A DNA stretch of 48,419 bases from Azospirillum rugosum (GTDB taxonomy: Bacteria; Pseudomonadota; Alphaproteobacteria; Azospirillales; Azospirillaceae). The notes beneath the pieces are model-generated. The model saw nothing but the letters and a program-made list of their open reading frames with translations. It was not told the DNA's origin and did no database searches. The position numbers were made by a program, and so were the translations under genes. Positions 17,012 through 25,121 of the stretch are shown in pieces (the stretch's first letter is position 1; each line of letters begins with the position of its first letter). The stretch spans positions 1-48,419 of the forward strand of contig NZ_JAGINP010000038.1 of the NCBI RefSeq assembly GCF_017876155.1. The letters run 5' to 3'.

Positions 17012-17208
17012 GCTGATCCCTCGCCTGCGCACCGGCGGCTTTCACGCCCTTCGGCCAAACGGCCGACAAGCCCACGGCGCTGCGTTCCGGGGCACCCGCC
17101 CCATCGTCCAAGCCCATCGTCCAGACCTGGAAAATTTATGCTGCAACGCACAAAAGCACACCCTTGGACTCCGGTGGGGAGCCGTGCGGTGAGCGCATGG
17201 CCATGGAG

Positions 17209-18120
17209 TTAGGCGTGGAGTTGGGCGTGCCGTTGGCCATGACGCTGGACATGGGCGATGAAGGCGCGCAGCCCCGCCGACGGAAGGCGCTGGCGCGGGT
17301 AGTAGAGGCACAGCCCCGGAAAGGGCGGGGTCCAGTCCGCCAGCACGCGCACCAGCCGCCCGGCCGCGAGGTCCGCGCGCGCCGCGCGCTCGGTGACGTA
17401 GGCCAGCCCCGCGCCGGCCAGGGCGGCGCGCAGACTCAGCTCGTGACTGCCGAGCGTCAGGCGGCCGGGCGGGTCGATGCGGATTTCCTCCCCCTGGCGT
17501 TCGAATTCCCAGCGGTGGATGGCGCCGCTCGGCATGCGGGTGCGGATGCAGTCGTGGGCGAACAGGTCGGCCGGCACCCGCGGCGGCGGGCGCGTCGCGA
17601 AGCACTCGGGCGCGGCCACGACGGCGAACGCCTCCGGCATGTTCAGCGGAACCGCCACCATGTCCTGCGGCACCGCCTCCGCCAGGCGCAGCCCGGCGTC
17701 GAACCCGGCCTCGACGATGTCGACCATCCGGCCCTCGCTGACCAGGTCCACGCGCATGTCCGGATAGGTGGCCATGAAGTCCAGCACGATGGGCAGCACC
17801 CGCTCCGCCCCGCCCTCCGACGTGTTCAGGCGCAGCAGGCCGGCCGGCGTGTCGCGGAAGCGGTTGACCGTCTCCACCGCGTCGGCAATCTCCCGCATCG
17901 CCGGGCGGACGCGCGCCAGGAAATTCTCCCCCGCCTCGGTCAGGGAGACGCTGCGGGTCGTGCGGTTGAACAGCCGCACGCCGAGCCGCCGCTCCAGCCC
18001 GGCGACGGCGTGGCTGAGGGCGGAGGGCGACATGCCCAACTCCGCCGCGGCGGCGCGGAAGCTGCGGTGGGCCGCCACCGCGGACAGCGCCTTCAGATCC
18101 CCCAGGCTCAGGTCGGTCAT
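17209..18120 (-). CDS. LysR family transcriptional regulator
   Basis: This 303-residue regulator has an N-terminal helix-turn-helix (LSLGDLKALSAVAAHRSFRA, then ELGMSPSALSHAVAGLERRL) and a DhcR/AaeR-type effector domain. The HxFRAAAxELGMSPSALSHA form is typical of regulators divergent from oxidoreductase genes. The ATG at 18120 is 95 bases from the start of the divergent SDR gene, which is the likely target. The preceding intergenic stretch 17012-17208 holds nothing that I can support. Confidence 0.87.
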   Translation of the reverse strand: MTDLSLGDLKALSAVAAHRSFRAAAAELGMSPSALSHAVAGLERRLGVRLFNRTTRSVSLTEAGENFLARVRPAMREIADAVETVNRFRDTPAGLLRLNTSEGGAERVLPIVLDFMATYPDMRVDLVSEGRMVDIVEAGFDAGLRLAEAVPQDMVAVPLNMPEAFAVVAAPECFATRPPPRVPADLFAHDCIRTRMPSGAIHRWEFERQGEEIRIDPPGRLTLGSHELSLRAALAGAGLAYVTERAARADLAAGRLVRVLADWTPPFPGLCLYYPRQRLPSAGLRAFIAHVQRHGQRHAQLHA

Positions 18121-18215
18121 TGTGCGAAATCCTGCATCACCACATGCGGCTTTGCGCGGATTATCACACCAATGGGGCGTGCGCATATGGACGGAACGTC
18201 AGCAAAGGAGGATCC

Positions 18216-19067
18216 GTGACAGATTTCATGACTGGGACCGTTCTCATCACCGGCTGCTCGACCGGCTTCGGCGAGGCCACCGCCCGCCTGTTCGCCGCGC
18301 GCGGCTGGAACGTCGTCGCCACCATGCGCCGGCCGGAGGCGGGGGCCGACCTCGCGGCGCTGGACAACGTCCTGGTCACGCGGCTGGACGTCCAGGACCC
18401 GGCCAGCATCGACGCCGCCGTCGCCGCGGCGGTCGAACGGTTCGGGCGCGTCGACGTGCTGGTGAACAACGCCGGCTTCGGCCTGTTCGGCGTCTTCGAG
18501 TCCACCCCGCGCGCCAAAGTGCAGGAGCAGTTCGACGTCAACGTCTTCGGCGTGATGGACGTGACCCGCGCCCTGCTGCCGCATTTCCGCGCCAACCGGT
18601 CGGGGGTCATCGTCAACGTCAGTTCCGGCGCGGGCGTCTTCGCCCTGCCGATGATCTCGCTCTACTGCGCGTCGAAGTTCGCGCTGGAGGGCTTCTCCGA
18701 ATCCCTGTCCTACGAGTTGGCCGACCTCGGCATCGCCGTGAAGATCGTCGAGCCCGGAGGCGTCACCAGCACCAGCTTCGGCCAGCGCAGCGGGCTGGAG
18801 GCGTCGCAGGGCGCGGTGCCGCCGGACTACGAACCCTTCGTCGCCGCGGCAAACGAGGTCTTCGCGGGCCTGCGCGCCTCCCGCGCCGACGCCACCAGCG
18901 AGGAGGTGGCGGAGGTGATCTTCACCGCGGCCACCGACGGCACCGACCGGCTCCGCTACGTCGCCACCGAGGACATCAAGCCGCTGGTCGCCGCCCGCCG
19001 GGAGACGTCGGAGGCGGACTATCTCGCCTTCATGCGCGCCCGCGTCGCCCCCCGCGTGAAGCGCTGA
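18216..19067 (+). CDS. Short-chain dehydrogenase/reductase (classical SDR)
   Basis: This 283-residue NAD(P)-dependent oxidoreductase has the cofactor motif TGCSTGFG near the N-terminus, the structural motif NNAGFG, the catalytic serine in VNVSSGAG, and the YxxxK pair in YCASKFALEG. Length and the PGGVTSTSFG segment fit the family that includes oxidoreductases next to LysR regulators. AAAGGAGG at 18204-18211 precedes a GTG at 18216, which I chose over the ATG at 18228 because of spacing. It is divergent from the LysR gene at 17209-18120. The substrate is unknown. Confidence 0.88.
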   Translation: MTDFMTGTVLITGCSTGFGEATARLFAARGWNVVATMRRPEAGADLAALDNVLVTRLDVQDPASIDAAVAAAVERFGRVDVLVNNAGFGLFGVFESTPRAKVQEQFDVNVFGVMDVTRALLPHFRANRSGVIVNVSSGAGVFALPMISLYCASKFALEGFSESLSYELADLGIAVKIVEPGGVTSTSFGQRSGLEASQGAVPPDYEPFVAAANEVFAGLRASRADATSEEVAEVIFTAATDGTDRLRYVATEDIKPLVAARRETSEADYLAFMRARVAPRVKR

Positions 19068-19109
19068 CCTCCGGTCAGTTCGTGAAGGCTGACCTCCGGT
19101 CAGTTCGTG
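19063..19109. repeat. Tandem duplicated 22-base hairpin at convergent gene ends
   Basis: Two identical copies of GCTGACCTCCGGTCAGTTCGTG occur at 19063-19084 and 19088-19109. Each contains the hairpin CTGACC-TCC-GGTCAG. The first copy supplies the stop codon of the SDR gene. The second supplies the stop codon of the AraC gene on the other strand. It could be a short bidirectional terminator created by local duplication. Confidence 0.75.
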
Positions 19110-20191
19110 GCGGCCGGGCTTCGTCGCAGGCTGGCCAGCCAGTGGGCCAGCGTCTCCGCGTCGCGGCGCGCGGGAAGCGAGACCGGGGCGGGCGCCGCCT
19201 CCCGCGACCGGGCGCGCGCTTCCCGCGGGCTGAGGCCGAAGCGCCGCCGGAAGGCGCGGCTGAAATGGGCGTCGCTGGTGAAGCCGTGCGTGTAGGCGAC
19301 CTCGCTGATCGACACCCGGCCGCCCCGGCTCGGCCGGGTGATCTCCATGTAGCAGCGGTCGAGCCGACGGTTCTGGATCAGCGCCGCCACGCCGCCGTCC
19401 TTGCCGAACAGCCGGTACAGTGTGGCGCGCGACATGCGGAAGGCGTCGGCCAGCCGGGTCGGCGTCAGCCGGTGGTCGCTGAGGTTGGCGTCGATGTAGT
19501 CCAGGATCGACAGGCGGCAGGTCGTCCGCATCATCTGCAGCGAGTCCGGGAAATTGTCGCTGACCAGCGCCGACGTGCGCTCCAGCATCAGCACGGCGGA
19601 CTTCAGGGCGGCGTCCGCCTCCAGCCGGTCCATGGTCGTCGCCACGGTGGCGAGCGTGGACAGGTGGCTTTCGAACAGGCGCGTCATGGTCAGCCGTGCC
19701 GGCAGCACCATGCCGTGCAGCGTGCCCTGCCCCAGGGTGCCGGCGATCAGGTCGCGCGGCAGCAGGAGCATGACGCTGCGGAAGGCCTCCGTCTCGATGA
19801 CGGTGGGGTGGCCGAGGTCGAGCAGGGCGATGTCGCCCGGATCGATCCGGACCGCCCGGCCGGCGCATTGCGCCTCCGCCCCTCCCTGGAGGAAGGCCTG
19901 CACGACGATGTGGTCCAGGCCGGTCGCCGCGGCGTGGCCGATGGACCGGACGAAGCGCTGCCGCTCCCCCGTGCACCGCACCACCAGCGCCCGTCCGAGC
20001 CGGGCCACCGACAGCTGGCCACCGAAGGCCCCGCCGTCGCTTATGGGTTCGACGTCGAAAAGCGGTCGGAACACGTCCCGCCACAGCGGCATACGTTCGT
20101 TCTCCGGCATTTCGTTCAGGTCGAAATGGAGCGCGCTTCCCTCATTCAACATATCCGAATACACCATGCTTGTCTGAGTTAAGTTGCCCAT
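19100..20191 (-). CDS. AraC family transcriptional regulator
   Basis: This 363-residue regulator has an N-terminal AraC-binding-like domain (residues about 20-220, with RIDPGDIALLDLGHPTVIET) and a C-terminal double helix-turn-helix: TPTRLADAFRMSRATLYRLF, then ISEVAYTHGFTSDAHFSRAF and RRFGLSPREARA. The FxSDAHFSRAFRRRFG box is the family signature. The start is unclear. ATGs at 20191, 20167 and 20152 are all in frame and none has a clear Shine-Dalgarno at good spacing, so 20191 is provisional. It borders the AT-rich region to its right, and the target is unknown. Confidence 0.85.
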   Translation of the reverse strand: MGNLTQTSMVYSDMLNEGSALHFDLNEMPENERMPLWRDVFRPLFDVEPISDGGAFGGQLSVARLGRALVVRCTGERQRFVRSIGHAAATGLDHIVVQAFLQGGAEAQCAGRAVRIDPGDIALLDLGHPTVIETEAFRSVMLLLPRDLIAGTLGQGTLHGMVLPARLTMTRLFESHLSTLATVATTMDRLEADAALKSAVLMLERTSALVSDNFPDSLQMMRTTCRLSILDYIDANLSDHRLTPTRLADAFRMSRATLYRLFGKDGGVAALIQNRRLDRCYMEITRPSRGGRVSISEVAYTHGFTSDAHFSRAFRRRFGLSPREARARSREAAPAPVSLPARRDAETLAHWLASLRRSPAATN

Positions 20192-20717
20192 CCTCACCAA
20201 AGAACGCGCACCACTCCCCATTCCCCCCGGTATCGCCGGGCGGTGAATTTGCAATATTATTGGCAGATTTTTAGGACTAGCTTCCGTCTCTAATCAGCGC
20301 AACGCGGTCCATCAAGGCAACACCGTACGTATTTCGGCGTATTATGCGCAGGAGAAAATGTCACCAATATTTGAGTAGCTACTTCAATTTAGAAACATTC
20401 AAGCAATCATTTTGAGACACAAGGTCAAAACATGCCAATCTTTATGATGTAGAAAATCAGCCGTTCCGCCTCACGGGCACCAACAACGGCGTTTTCTGTC
20501 TTTATCATACAAAGGCATGATTTAACCTTCAATCATTATCTACTTCCGTCGATTTGATTGGAGGCATGGCGTGACCCAGCCGCCCGCGCGCGGCGCGGCG
20601 ATGCGCCCTGGTGCCGTTTCCGGCCACGGAAGGCCGCTTGTGGGGTGGAACCGTCCGAACGGCTTGCCGCAGTCCGGCCGCCCGTCCGCACCGCCACGAC
20701 GCACCAGGAGACCGACA
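20192..20717. other. AT-rich intergenic region
   Basis: This stretch, especially 20255-20550, is clearly richer in A and T than the rest of the window. It contains no convincing gene. It probably holds the promoters of the AraC gene and of the small gene at 20718. A six-codon frame with AGGAG at 20358-20378 is noted but not called. The compositional change marks the left edge of the unusual cluster. Confidence 0.5.
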
Positions 20718-20915
20718 ATGGTTGCAACGCCTTCCGGAATTTCGGGCACTTCTGCGCCCCCGGACACCACCCCGGACACCAGCCCGGCCAGGGCCAAGGT
20801 CGAGGGAACCTACCGGCGCGAGCACCGCAGCGAGAGCCGCACCGAAAGTTCCTGCGTCCGGCGGGTCGCCGTCGTGATCGACGGCCAGGCGCGTCCCGTC
20901 CCCGACCCGGAATGA
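20718..20915 (+). CDS. Hypothetical 65-residue protein
   Basis: A small reading frame has AGGAG 8 bases before the ATG, a much better start than chance would give. The product begins with a Ser/Thr/Pro-rich disordered stretch. It continues with charged EGTYRREHRSESRTESS and ends in RRVAVVIDGQARPVPDPE. There is one cysteine and no membrane segment. I do not recognise a family. It is followed by about 290 bases of spacer before the DUF2589-like genes. Confidence 0.45.
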   Translation: MVATPSGISGTSAPPDTTPDTSPARAKVEGTYRREHRSESRTESSCVRRVAVVIDGQARPVPDPE

Positions 20916-21208
20916 CCGGCCGCGCCTGCGCGAAAATCCACACCATGGGATGTTGACGCCAACCGCAAAGCGGAATGAGACATCAAGGCCATGGAAAAAC
21001 CTCGCGCAGTTACACTCCCATGTTAAACAAAAGCCGCAAGACGAAATTCTAGTACTTTAAAAAGAAGCAAGCTGCACATGCGGCTGACGAATCCTTTACT
21101 CCAAAGGACGTCCGTCGGCGTGGGTTTGTTTTTGGGTCATGCGGCGATTTTTGCGCGAACGGGCAACCGTTCACGAAGTCCCACCACTCAGAATGAGGAA
21201 TCGATCCC
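20916..21208. promoter_or_regulatory. Likely promoter region of the DUF2589/channel cluster
   Basis: This spacer is moderately AT-rich before the first gene of the plus-strand cluster. A perfect dyad GAACGG-GCAA-CCGTTC lies at 21157-21172, 37 bases upstream of the GTG start, and could be an operator or a leader hairpin. No -35/-10 pair can be named with confidence. Confidence 0.35.
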
Positions 21209-21679
21209 GTGTCCGGACTTACGCTCCACGACCTGATCCAATCCATCGCCGGCGCCGTCGCCGATGCGCAGGACAAGGTCCAACGGTTCCAGATCGCGAC
21301 CGTCCGCCAGTATTTCGACGAGAACAACCGCCCGGTCAGCGTGGACGTCCGCCTGCCGTCGCTGGACATCGACGCCGAGCCCGAGGACGAGCGGCTGGTG
21401 CATGTGCCGCTGCTGTCGCTGGTCGGGCCGCAGCTTCTCAACATCAAGGACGTCGAGATCCAGTTCGACGTCGCCCTGAACGGGCTTGCCGACAAGGCCC
21501 CCTCCGACGGCGACGGCGAAGCGCCGGCCGAGGGCGCCCACAAGTCACTGAGCGTCGATATGGGCGCTCCCCGCGATCGTGGCGCGGGCTCGATGGCCCG
21601 CGTCACCCTCAAGGTCGAGAGCCAGGAGCCGTCCGACGGCATGGCAAGGCTGATCCAGCACCTCGACAAGCAAATCTAG
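21209..21679 (+). CDS. DUF2589-like protein (paralogue 1)
   Basis: This 156-residue cytoplasmic protein starts with a helix (LHDLIQSIAGAVADAQDKVQ). A central beta section follows with the pattern LVHVPLLSLVGPQLLNIKDV and EIQFDVALNG, and then an acidic low-complexity linker. The same pattern recurs in the next gene and at 22695-23225. The final segment SDGMARLIQHLDKQI matches the end of paralogue 2 (PEGLARVLDMLSQSV). The function of DUF2589 is unknown to me. GTG at 21209 has TGAGGAA 10 bases upstream. It is the first gene of a plus-strand run reaching 33033. Confidence 0.65.
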   Translation: MSGLTLHDLIQSIAGAVADAQDKVQRFQIATVRQYFDENNRPVSVDVRLPSLDIDAEPEDERLVHVPLLSLVGPQLLNIKDVEIQFDVALNGLADKAPSDGDGEAPAEGAHKSLSVDMGAPRDRGAGSMARVTLKVESQEPSDGMARLIQHLDKQI

Positions 21680-21715
21680 CCGATTTGCAAACCTGACCAA
21701 TGAAAGGGAAAAGCA

Positions 21716-22351
21716 ATGCCTATCAACATGGGTGACCAGTTCCGCGGCCTTCCCATGGGCGACCTGATCGGTGGCCCGCTGATGGCGGCCTGCGAGGCGC
21801 AGGTCCGCCTGGCCAACGCGACGGCCGACTTCATCAAGGTCGTCGGCTTCATGCCGCCGACCGCCGACGAGCTGAAGAAGGACAGCCGCGCCGTCGGCGA
21901 CATCCGCACCGTGTCGTTCAAGTACGACCGTCCGACCGAGGACGGCAGCGGCAGCGAGCGCGTGTCCATCGACGTGCCCCTGCTGGCCGTGGTGAAGATC
22001 CCGTCGCTGGCCGTCAACAAGGTGGACATCACCTTCGACATGGAGGTGAAGAACTCCGAGCGGCAGGTCGAGTCCACCGACGCCAAGGCCGAGGTGCAGG
22101 CCAGCGTGTCCGGCGGCTGGGGCCCGGTGAAGGCCAGCGTCAAGATGACCGGCTCGGTCGCCTCCCACAAGGAGAACACCCGCCAGACCGACCAGTCGGC
22201 CAAGTACCACGTCGAGGTGCACGCCGAGGACAACGGCATGCCCGAAGGCCTGGCCCGCGTGCTCGACATGCTGTCGCAGTCGGTCGCGCCCAAGCAGGTC
22301 GAGAAGAAGGAAGGCGACAAGCGGATCGGCTCCGGCGCCCCGGCCGAGTAA
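21716..22351 (+). CDS. DUF2589 domain protein (paralogue 2)
   Basis: This 211-residue protein shows the clearest DUF2589 pattern: DLIGGPLMAACEAQVRLANA followed by TADFIKVVGF. Then come a beta region with SIDVPLLAVVKIPSLAVNKV and ITFDMEV, and a second beta stretch carrying many Lys and Ser. The C-terminus is charged. No signal peptide or membrane helix is present, so it is cytoplasmic. AAAGGGA precedes the ATG, and it starts 36 bases after paralogue 1. The order (helix, VPLL strand, FDMEV strand, PEGLARVLD helix) suggests self-association with the paralogues. That is inference. Confidence 0.7.
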   Translation: MPINMGDQFRGLPMGDLIGGPLMAACEAQVRLANATADFIKVVGFMPPTADELKKDSRAVGDIRTVSFKYDRPTEDGSGSERVSIDVPLLAVVKIPSLAVNKVDITFDMEVKNSERQVESTDAKAEVQASVSGGWGPVKASVKMTGSVASHKENTRQTDQSAKYHVEVHAEDNGMPEGLARVLDMLSQSVAPKQVEKKEGDKRIGSGAPAE

Positions 22352-22422
22352 GGCCAATTGAGGCCTTCCCCGCGAAGGCCTGATCCCGCGCATGCACATT
22401 CTCTCCGGGCAGGCGACCAGAC

Positions 22423-22680
22423 ATGTTTGATCTCACTGACGTCGGATACATCAAGCGCATCGTGGTCGGCAGCACCGACCCGGAGAAGCTTGCGTCGGAA
22501 GAGGAGGCCCGGTCCGCGGCCGACCTCCTCAACCGATGCCTCGCCGGCCCGCCGCGGGGCCGCATCGTGGGCATCGAGAAGACCTTCAACCTCCTGAACA
22601 TCGGCGAGCACCAGGTCGTGCTGCAATGCATGATCTACCACGTCGGCTTCGCCCGCCGGCCCCACTGGCTTCAAGAGTAG
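22423..22680 (+). CDS. Hypothetical 85-residue DUF2589-associated protein
   Basis: This compact soluble protein contains KRIVVGSTDPEKLASEEEAR, a SAADLLNRCL helix, PPRGRIVGIEKTFNLLNIG, and a hydrophobic strand end HQVVLQCMIYHVGF. I recall similar short proteins beside DUF2589 genes in other bacteria but cannot name a family. It lies between paralogues 2 and 3 (14 bases before the latter), so a shared complex is likely. The ATG at 22423 has only a weak AGGCGA upstream. Confidence 0.6.
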   Translation: MFDLTDVGYIKRIVVGSTDPEKLASEEEARSAADLLNRCLAGPPRGRIVGIEKTFNLLNIGEHQVVLQCMIYHVGFARRPHWLQE

Positions 22681-22694
22681 CGGGGGCGGCGGCG

Positions 22695-23225
22695 ATGATC
22701 GGCATGGAGGAGCTTATCCACGTCCTGCGCGCGGCCGCCCGGTCCGTGCGCGCGGACCTGGACCGCTGGGAGGCGGACCGCATCGACCGGCTGTCGAAGA
22801 TGGACCCCGTCCTGGTGGACTGGAGCGCCGGTCCCGAAGCCGGGTCCGGGGCCGGCCCCCGGATCGGTGACGACTGGGACCTGAACATCGAGATCGCGCC
22901 GGAGGACGCCGGCGGGACCGGCCGGCCGGCGCATGTGTCCATACCGATGCTCGCCCTGTTCCGCCCGATGGCGCTGCGGATGACGAAGCTGACGCTGGAA
23001 CTGCCGGTGGTCGTGGAGGAACACCCCTCCCCCGACGACCCGAACGACACCGTGCTCTCGCTGGGCGCCGCGGAAGGGGCTCCGCAAAACGCGAAGCTGT
23101 TCCGGCTCGCCCTGGAACTGGTCGAGGACGGCACCGTGGACGTGTCGCTCGAAGGCCAGCTGCTCGACAGCTTCAAGGACGATGCCGGGGAAGGCGCCAA
23201 GGAGGGCGGCCATGAGCAACGCTAA
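22695..23225 (+). CDS. DUF2589-like protein (paralogue 3, divergent)
   Basis: This 176-residue protein has an N-terminal helix (MEELIHVLRAAARSVRADLD). A beta region follows with AHVSIPMLALFRPMALRMTK and LTLELPVVV, equivalent to the VPLL...V...FD pattern in the two preceding paralogues. The acidic C-terminus ends EGAKEGGHEQR and overlaps the next gene by 14 bases. It lacks the GGPLMAACEAQ block of paralogue 2, so membership is by pattern only. It is cytoplasmic, and its function is unknown. Confidence 0.55.
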   Translation: MIGMEELIHVLRAAARSVRADLDRWEADRIDRLSKMDPVLVDWSAGPEAGSGAGPRIGDDWDLNIEIAPEDAGGTGRPAHVSIPMLALFRPMALRMTKLTLELPVVVEEHPSPDDPNDTVLSLGAAEGAPQNAKLFRLALELVEDGTVDVSLEGQLLDSFKDDAGEGAKEGGHEQR

Positions 23226-23649
23226 CGGTTCCTTCCGCATCGCGCTGTCCAACGACCAGGCCTCGTCCCTGCGCCGCGTCGTGGACACGGAGTCCATCGT
23301 CCCCCCGCCGAAGCGGGAACCGGAACCGAGCCCGGAGCCGGAGCCCGCCCCGGCTCCGCCGGAGGCCGCGGCGCCCGACGCCGCCCCTCCGGCAGCGGAG
23401 CCCCGCCCCGAACCCCGGCCGCAGCCGCGACCGCATCCGCTCCCGCCGCCGCAGCCCGACCCCGCCCGACCCCGCCGCACCCCCGTCCCGCGGCGGGCCG
23501 CCGCAAGGGGCCGGCGGAAAAAGGGCTCCCCCATGACGCTGGTGGCGGTCCTGCTGGCGCTGGCGGCGGCGGCGTCGGTCGCGATGCGCACCCTTCCCGA
23601 CGACTGGCCGGAACGGCTTCCGGCCTTCATCCAAGACCTTCAACACTGA
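23212..23649 (+). CDS. Proline-rich single-pass membrane protein
   Basis: This 145-residue protein has an N-terminal 30-residue conserved-looking start. A proline/glutamate/arginine-rich linker (about residues 31-95) and a basic patch RRAAARGRRKKG follow. One membrane helix lies near residues 107-125, with a short 20-residue tail. The basic patch just before the helix puts the long linker in the cytoplasm and the tail in the periplasm by the positive-inside rule. AAGGAGG precedes the ATG at 23212. It probably tethers the upstream cytoplasmic DUF2589-like proteins to the inner membrane (inference). Confidence 0.65.
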   Translation: MSNANGSFRIALSNDQASSLRRVVDTESIVPPPKREPEPSPEPEPAPAPPEAAAPDAAPPAAEPRPEPRPQPRPHPLPPPQPDPARPRRTPVPRRAAARGRRKKGSPMTLVAVLLALAAAASVAMRTLPDDWPERLPAFIQDLQH

Positions 23650-23661
23650 GGAGACATTTCC

Positions 23662-24129
23662 ATGCGACGCACCCTGATCGCCGGCGCCGGCCTGATGCTG
23701 GCCCTGGCCGTGAGCACCGCCGTGCCCGGTATCGCCCCGGTTTCCGCCCAGGTCCCGACGACCAAGCCCATCGAGGGCGTCTGGAGCGGCGAGGTCGTGA
23801 AGGAGGGGCGCCCCGTGCCTGTGCCGATGACCATGATCATCACCGACCAGCCGCGCGGCAGCCGCGCCGGCGACATCGTCTGGGGCGCCCCCTGGGTCTG
23901 CAAGTCGACACTGCAGTTCTCCGGCGTGAACGACAAGACCTTCCTGCTGACCCTGGACAGCGGCAACGGCCCGCACTGCGACTCCCTGCGGAACGGCCAC
24001 GCCCAGGTCACGCCCGAGGGCACCGACAAGGCCGACATCCTCGTCTACGACGCGAAGAACAAGCTGGTCCACAAGACCCGCGTGGAGCGCACCGCGCGCG
24101 GCCAGGGCGCGGCGGCGAATCCGGGGTGA
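23662..24129 (+). CDS. Secreted small protein of unknown function
   Basis: This 155-residue protein has a clear signal peptide (RRTLIAGAGLMLALAVSTAV, cleavage likely after PVSAQ or nearby). A beta-rich mature domain begins IEGVWSGEVVKEGRPVPVPM and has two cysteines (WVCKST, HCDSL) that may form a disulfide. The pattern of a small periplasmic beta barrel or lipocalin-like fold is possible but not proven. It is 12 bases after the membrane-tether gene. Confidence 0.6.
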   Translation: MRRTLIAGAGLMLALAVSTAVPGIAPVSAQVPTTKPIEGVWSGEVVKEGRPVPVPMTMIITDQPRGSRAGDIVWGAPWVCKSTLQFSGVNDKTFLLTLDSGNGPHCDSLRNGHAQVTPEGTDKADILVYDAKNKLVHKTRVERTARGQGAAANPG

Positions 24130-24173
24130 TGACGCCGGGCTGACCCAACAAGACCAACAGGAGGCTTCTCGCG

Positions 24174-24959
24174 ATGTGCATCACGGGTTCCGTCGGCCAG
24201 AACGGCCGCAACGACAAGGGCGACGTCAAACGCATCCAGCTTCTGCTCAACATGAACGCGGCGGCCTGCGGGCTGGAAAAGCCGCTGGTGGCGGACGGGC
24301 TGTGCGGCTCCGGCACCATCGGCGTGCTGAACGCCTTCCAGCGCCACGCCGGGGTGATGTCGAACGGCCGCGCCGAGCCGGGCGACCAGACCATGAAGGC
24401 CTTCCAGGACCGGCTGCCGCGCGGCCTGACCAAGGAAAAGCTGTGGACCATCATGACCGGTGCGACCGAGGCGCACATCAAGCGCTACCACGAGCCGCTG
24501 CTGAACTGCCTGGAGCGCAACGGCATCGACACCCCGCTGCGCGTCGCCCATTTCCTGGCGCAGGTCGGGCATGAGTGCGGCGACTTCCGCTACCAGGAGG
24601 AGATCGCGGACGGCAGCGCCTACGAGGGCCGCAAGGATCTGGGCAACACCCAGCCGGGCGACGGCAAGCGCTTCAAGGGGCGCGGGCTGATCCAGCTGAC
24701 CGGCCGGTCCAACTACACCCGCTACGGCGAGGCCATCGGCCGCGACCTGGTGACCGGCGACAACGCCCGGCAGGTGGCCGACGACCCGGAACTCGCCATC
24801 GACGTGGCCTGCTGGTACTGGACCAGCCGCAAGCTGAACCAGTGGGCCGACGAGGACAACGTCCGCGAACTGACCCGCCGCATCAACGGCGGCTACAACG
24901 GCCTGGAAGACCGCGAACTCCGCCTGGCCCGCGCGAAGTGGGTCCTGGCCATCGGCTGA
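24174..24959 (+). CDS. GH19 chitinase/endolysin-like enzyme with peptidoglycan-binding domain
   Basis: This 261-residue protein has an N-terminal peptidoglycan-binding-like domain (about residues 7-80: GDVKRIQLLLNMN, then DGLCGSGTIGVLNAFQR). A glycoside hydrolase 19 domain follows, with the catalytic glutamate in GHECGDF (E134), a second acidic pair E142/E143, the motif KRFKGRGLIQLTGRSNY and the C-terminal RRINGGYNGLEDR. GH19 enzymes of this size act as phage-type endolysins on peptidoglycan or chitin. No signal peptide is present, so export would need a holin or another route. It sits in the DUF2589/channel cluster with an AGGAGG-type ribosome site. Confidence 0.85.
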   Translation: MCITGSVGQNGRNDKGDVKRIQLLLNMNAAACGLEKPLVADGLCGSGTIGVLNAFQRHAGVMSNGRAEPGDQTMKAFQDRLPRGLTKEKLWTIMTGATEAHIKRYHEPLLNCLERNGIDTPLRVAHFLAQVGHECGDFRYQEEIADGSAYEGRKDLGNTQPGDGKRFKGRGLIQLTGRSNYTRYGEAIGRDLVTGDNARQVADDPELAIDVACWYWTSRKLNQWADEDNVRELTRRINGGYNGLEDRELRLARAKWVLAIG

Positions 24960-25121
24960 CGCCGCCCCGGCGTGACGCGCGCCGGGTCATTCCTCCCTTC
25001 CGCTCACCACCCGCTCCCTGGGGAGCGCACGCCCACCCGGACCCCGGCCACGCCCGGAGTCCGGGAACGGGGGCGCGCGACCCGGCCGGCGCGCCCGCAA
25101 GGAACGCCCGAAAGGACTGCC

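Noticed and set aside
20358..20378. Six-codon frame with AGGAG and ATG in the AT-rich region
   Set aside because: Leader peptide possible, but there is no attenuator or downstream gene in phase with it, and so short a frame can occur by chance.
23212..23649. TonB-like protein (proline-rich linker plus membrane helix)
   Set aside because: The helix is near the C-terminus and the proline-rich part precedes it, opposite to TonB, and no TonB C-terminal domain follows.
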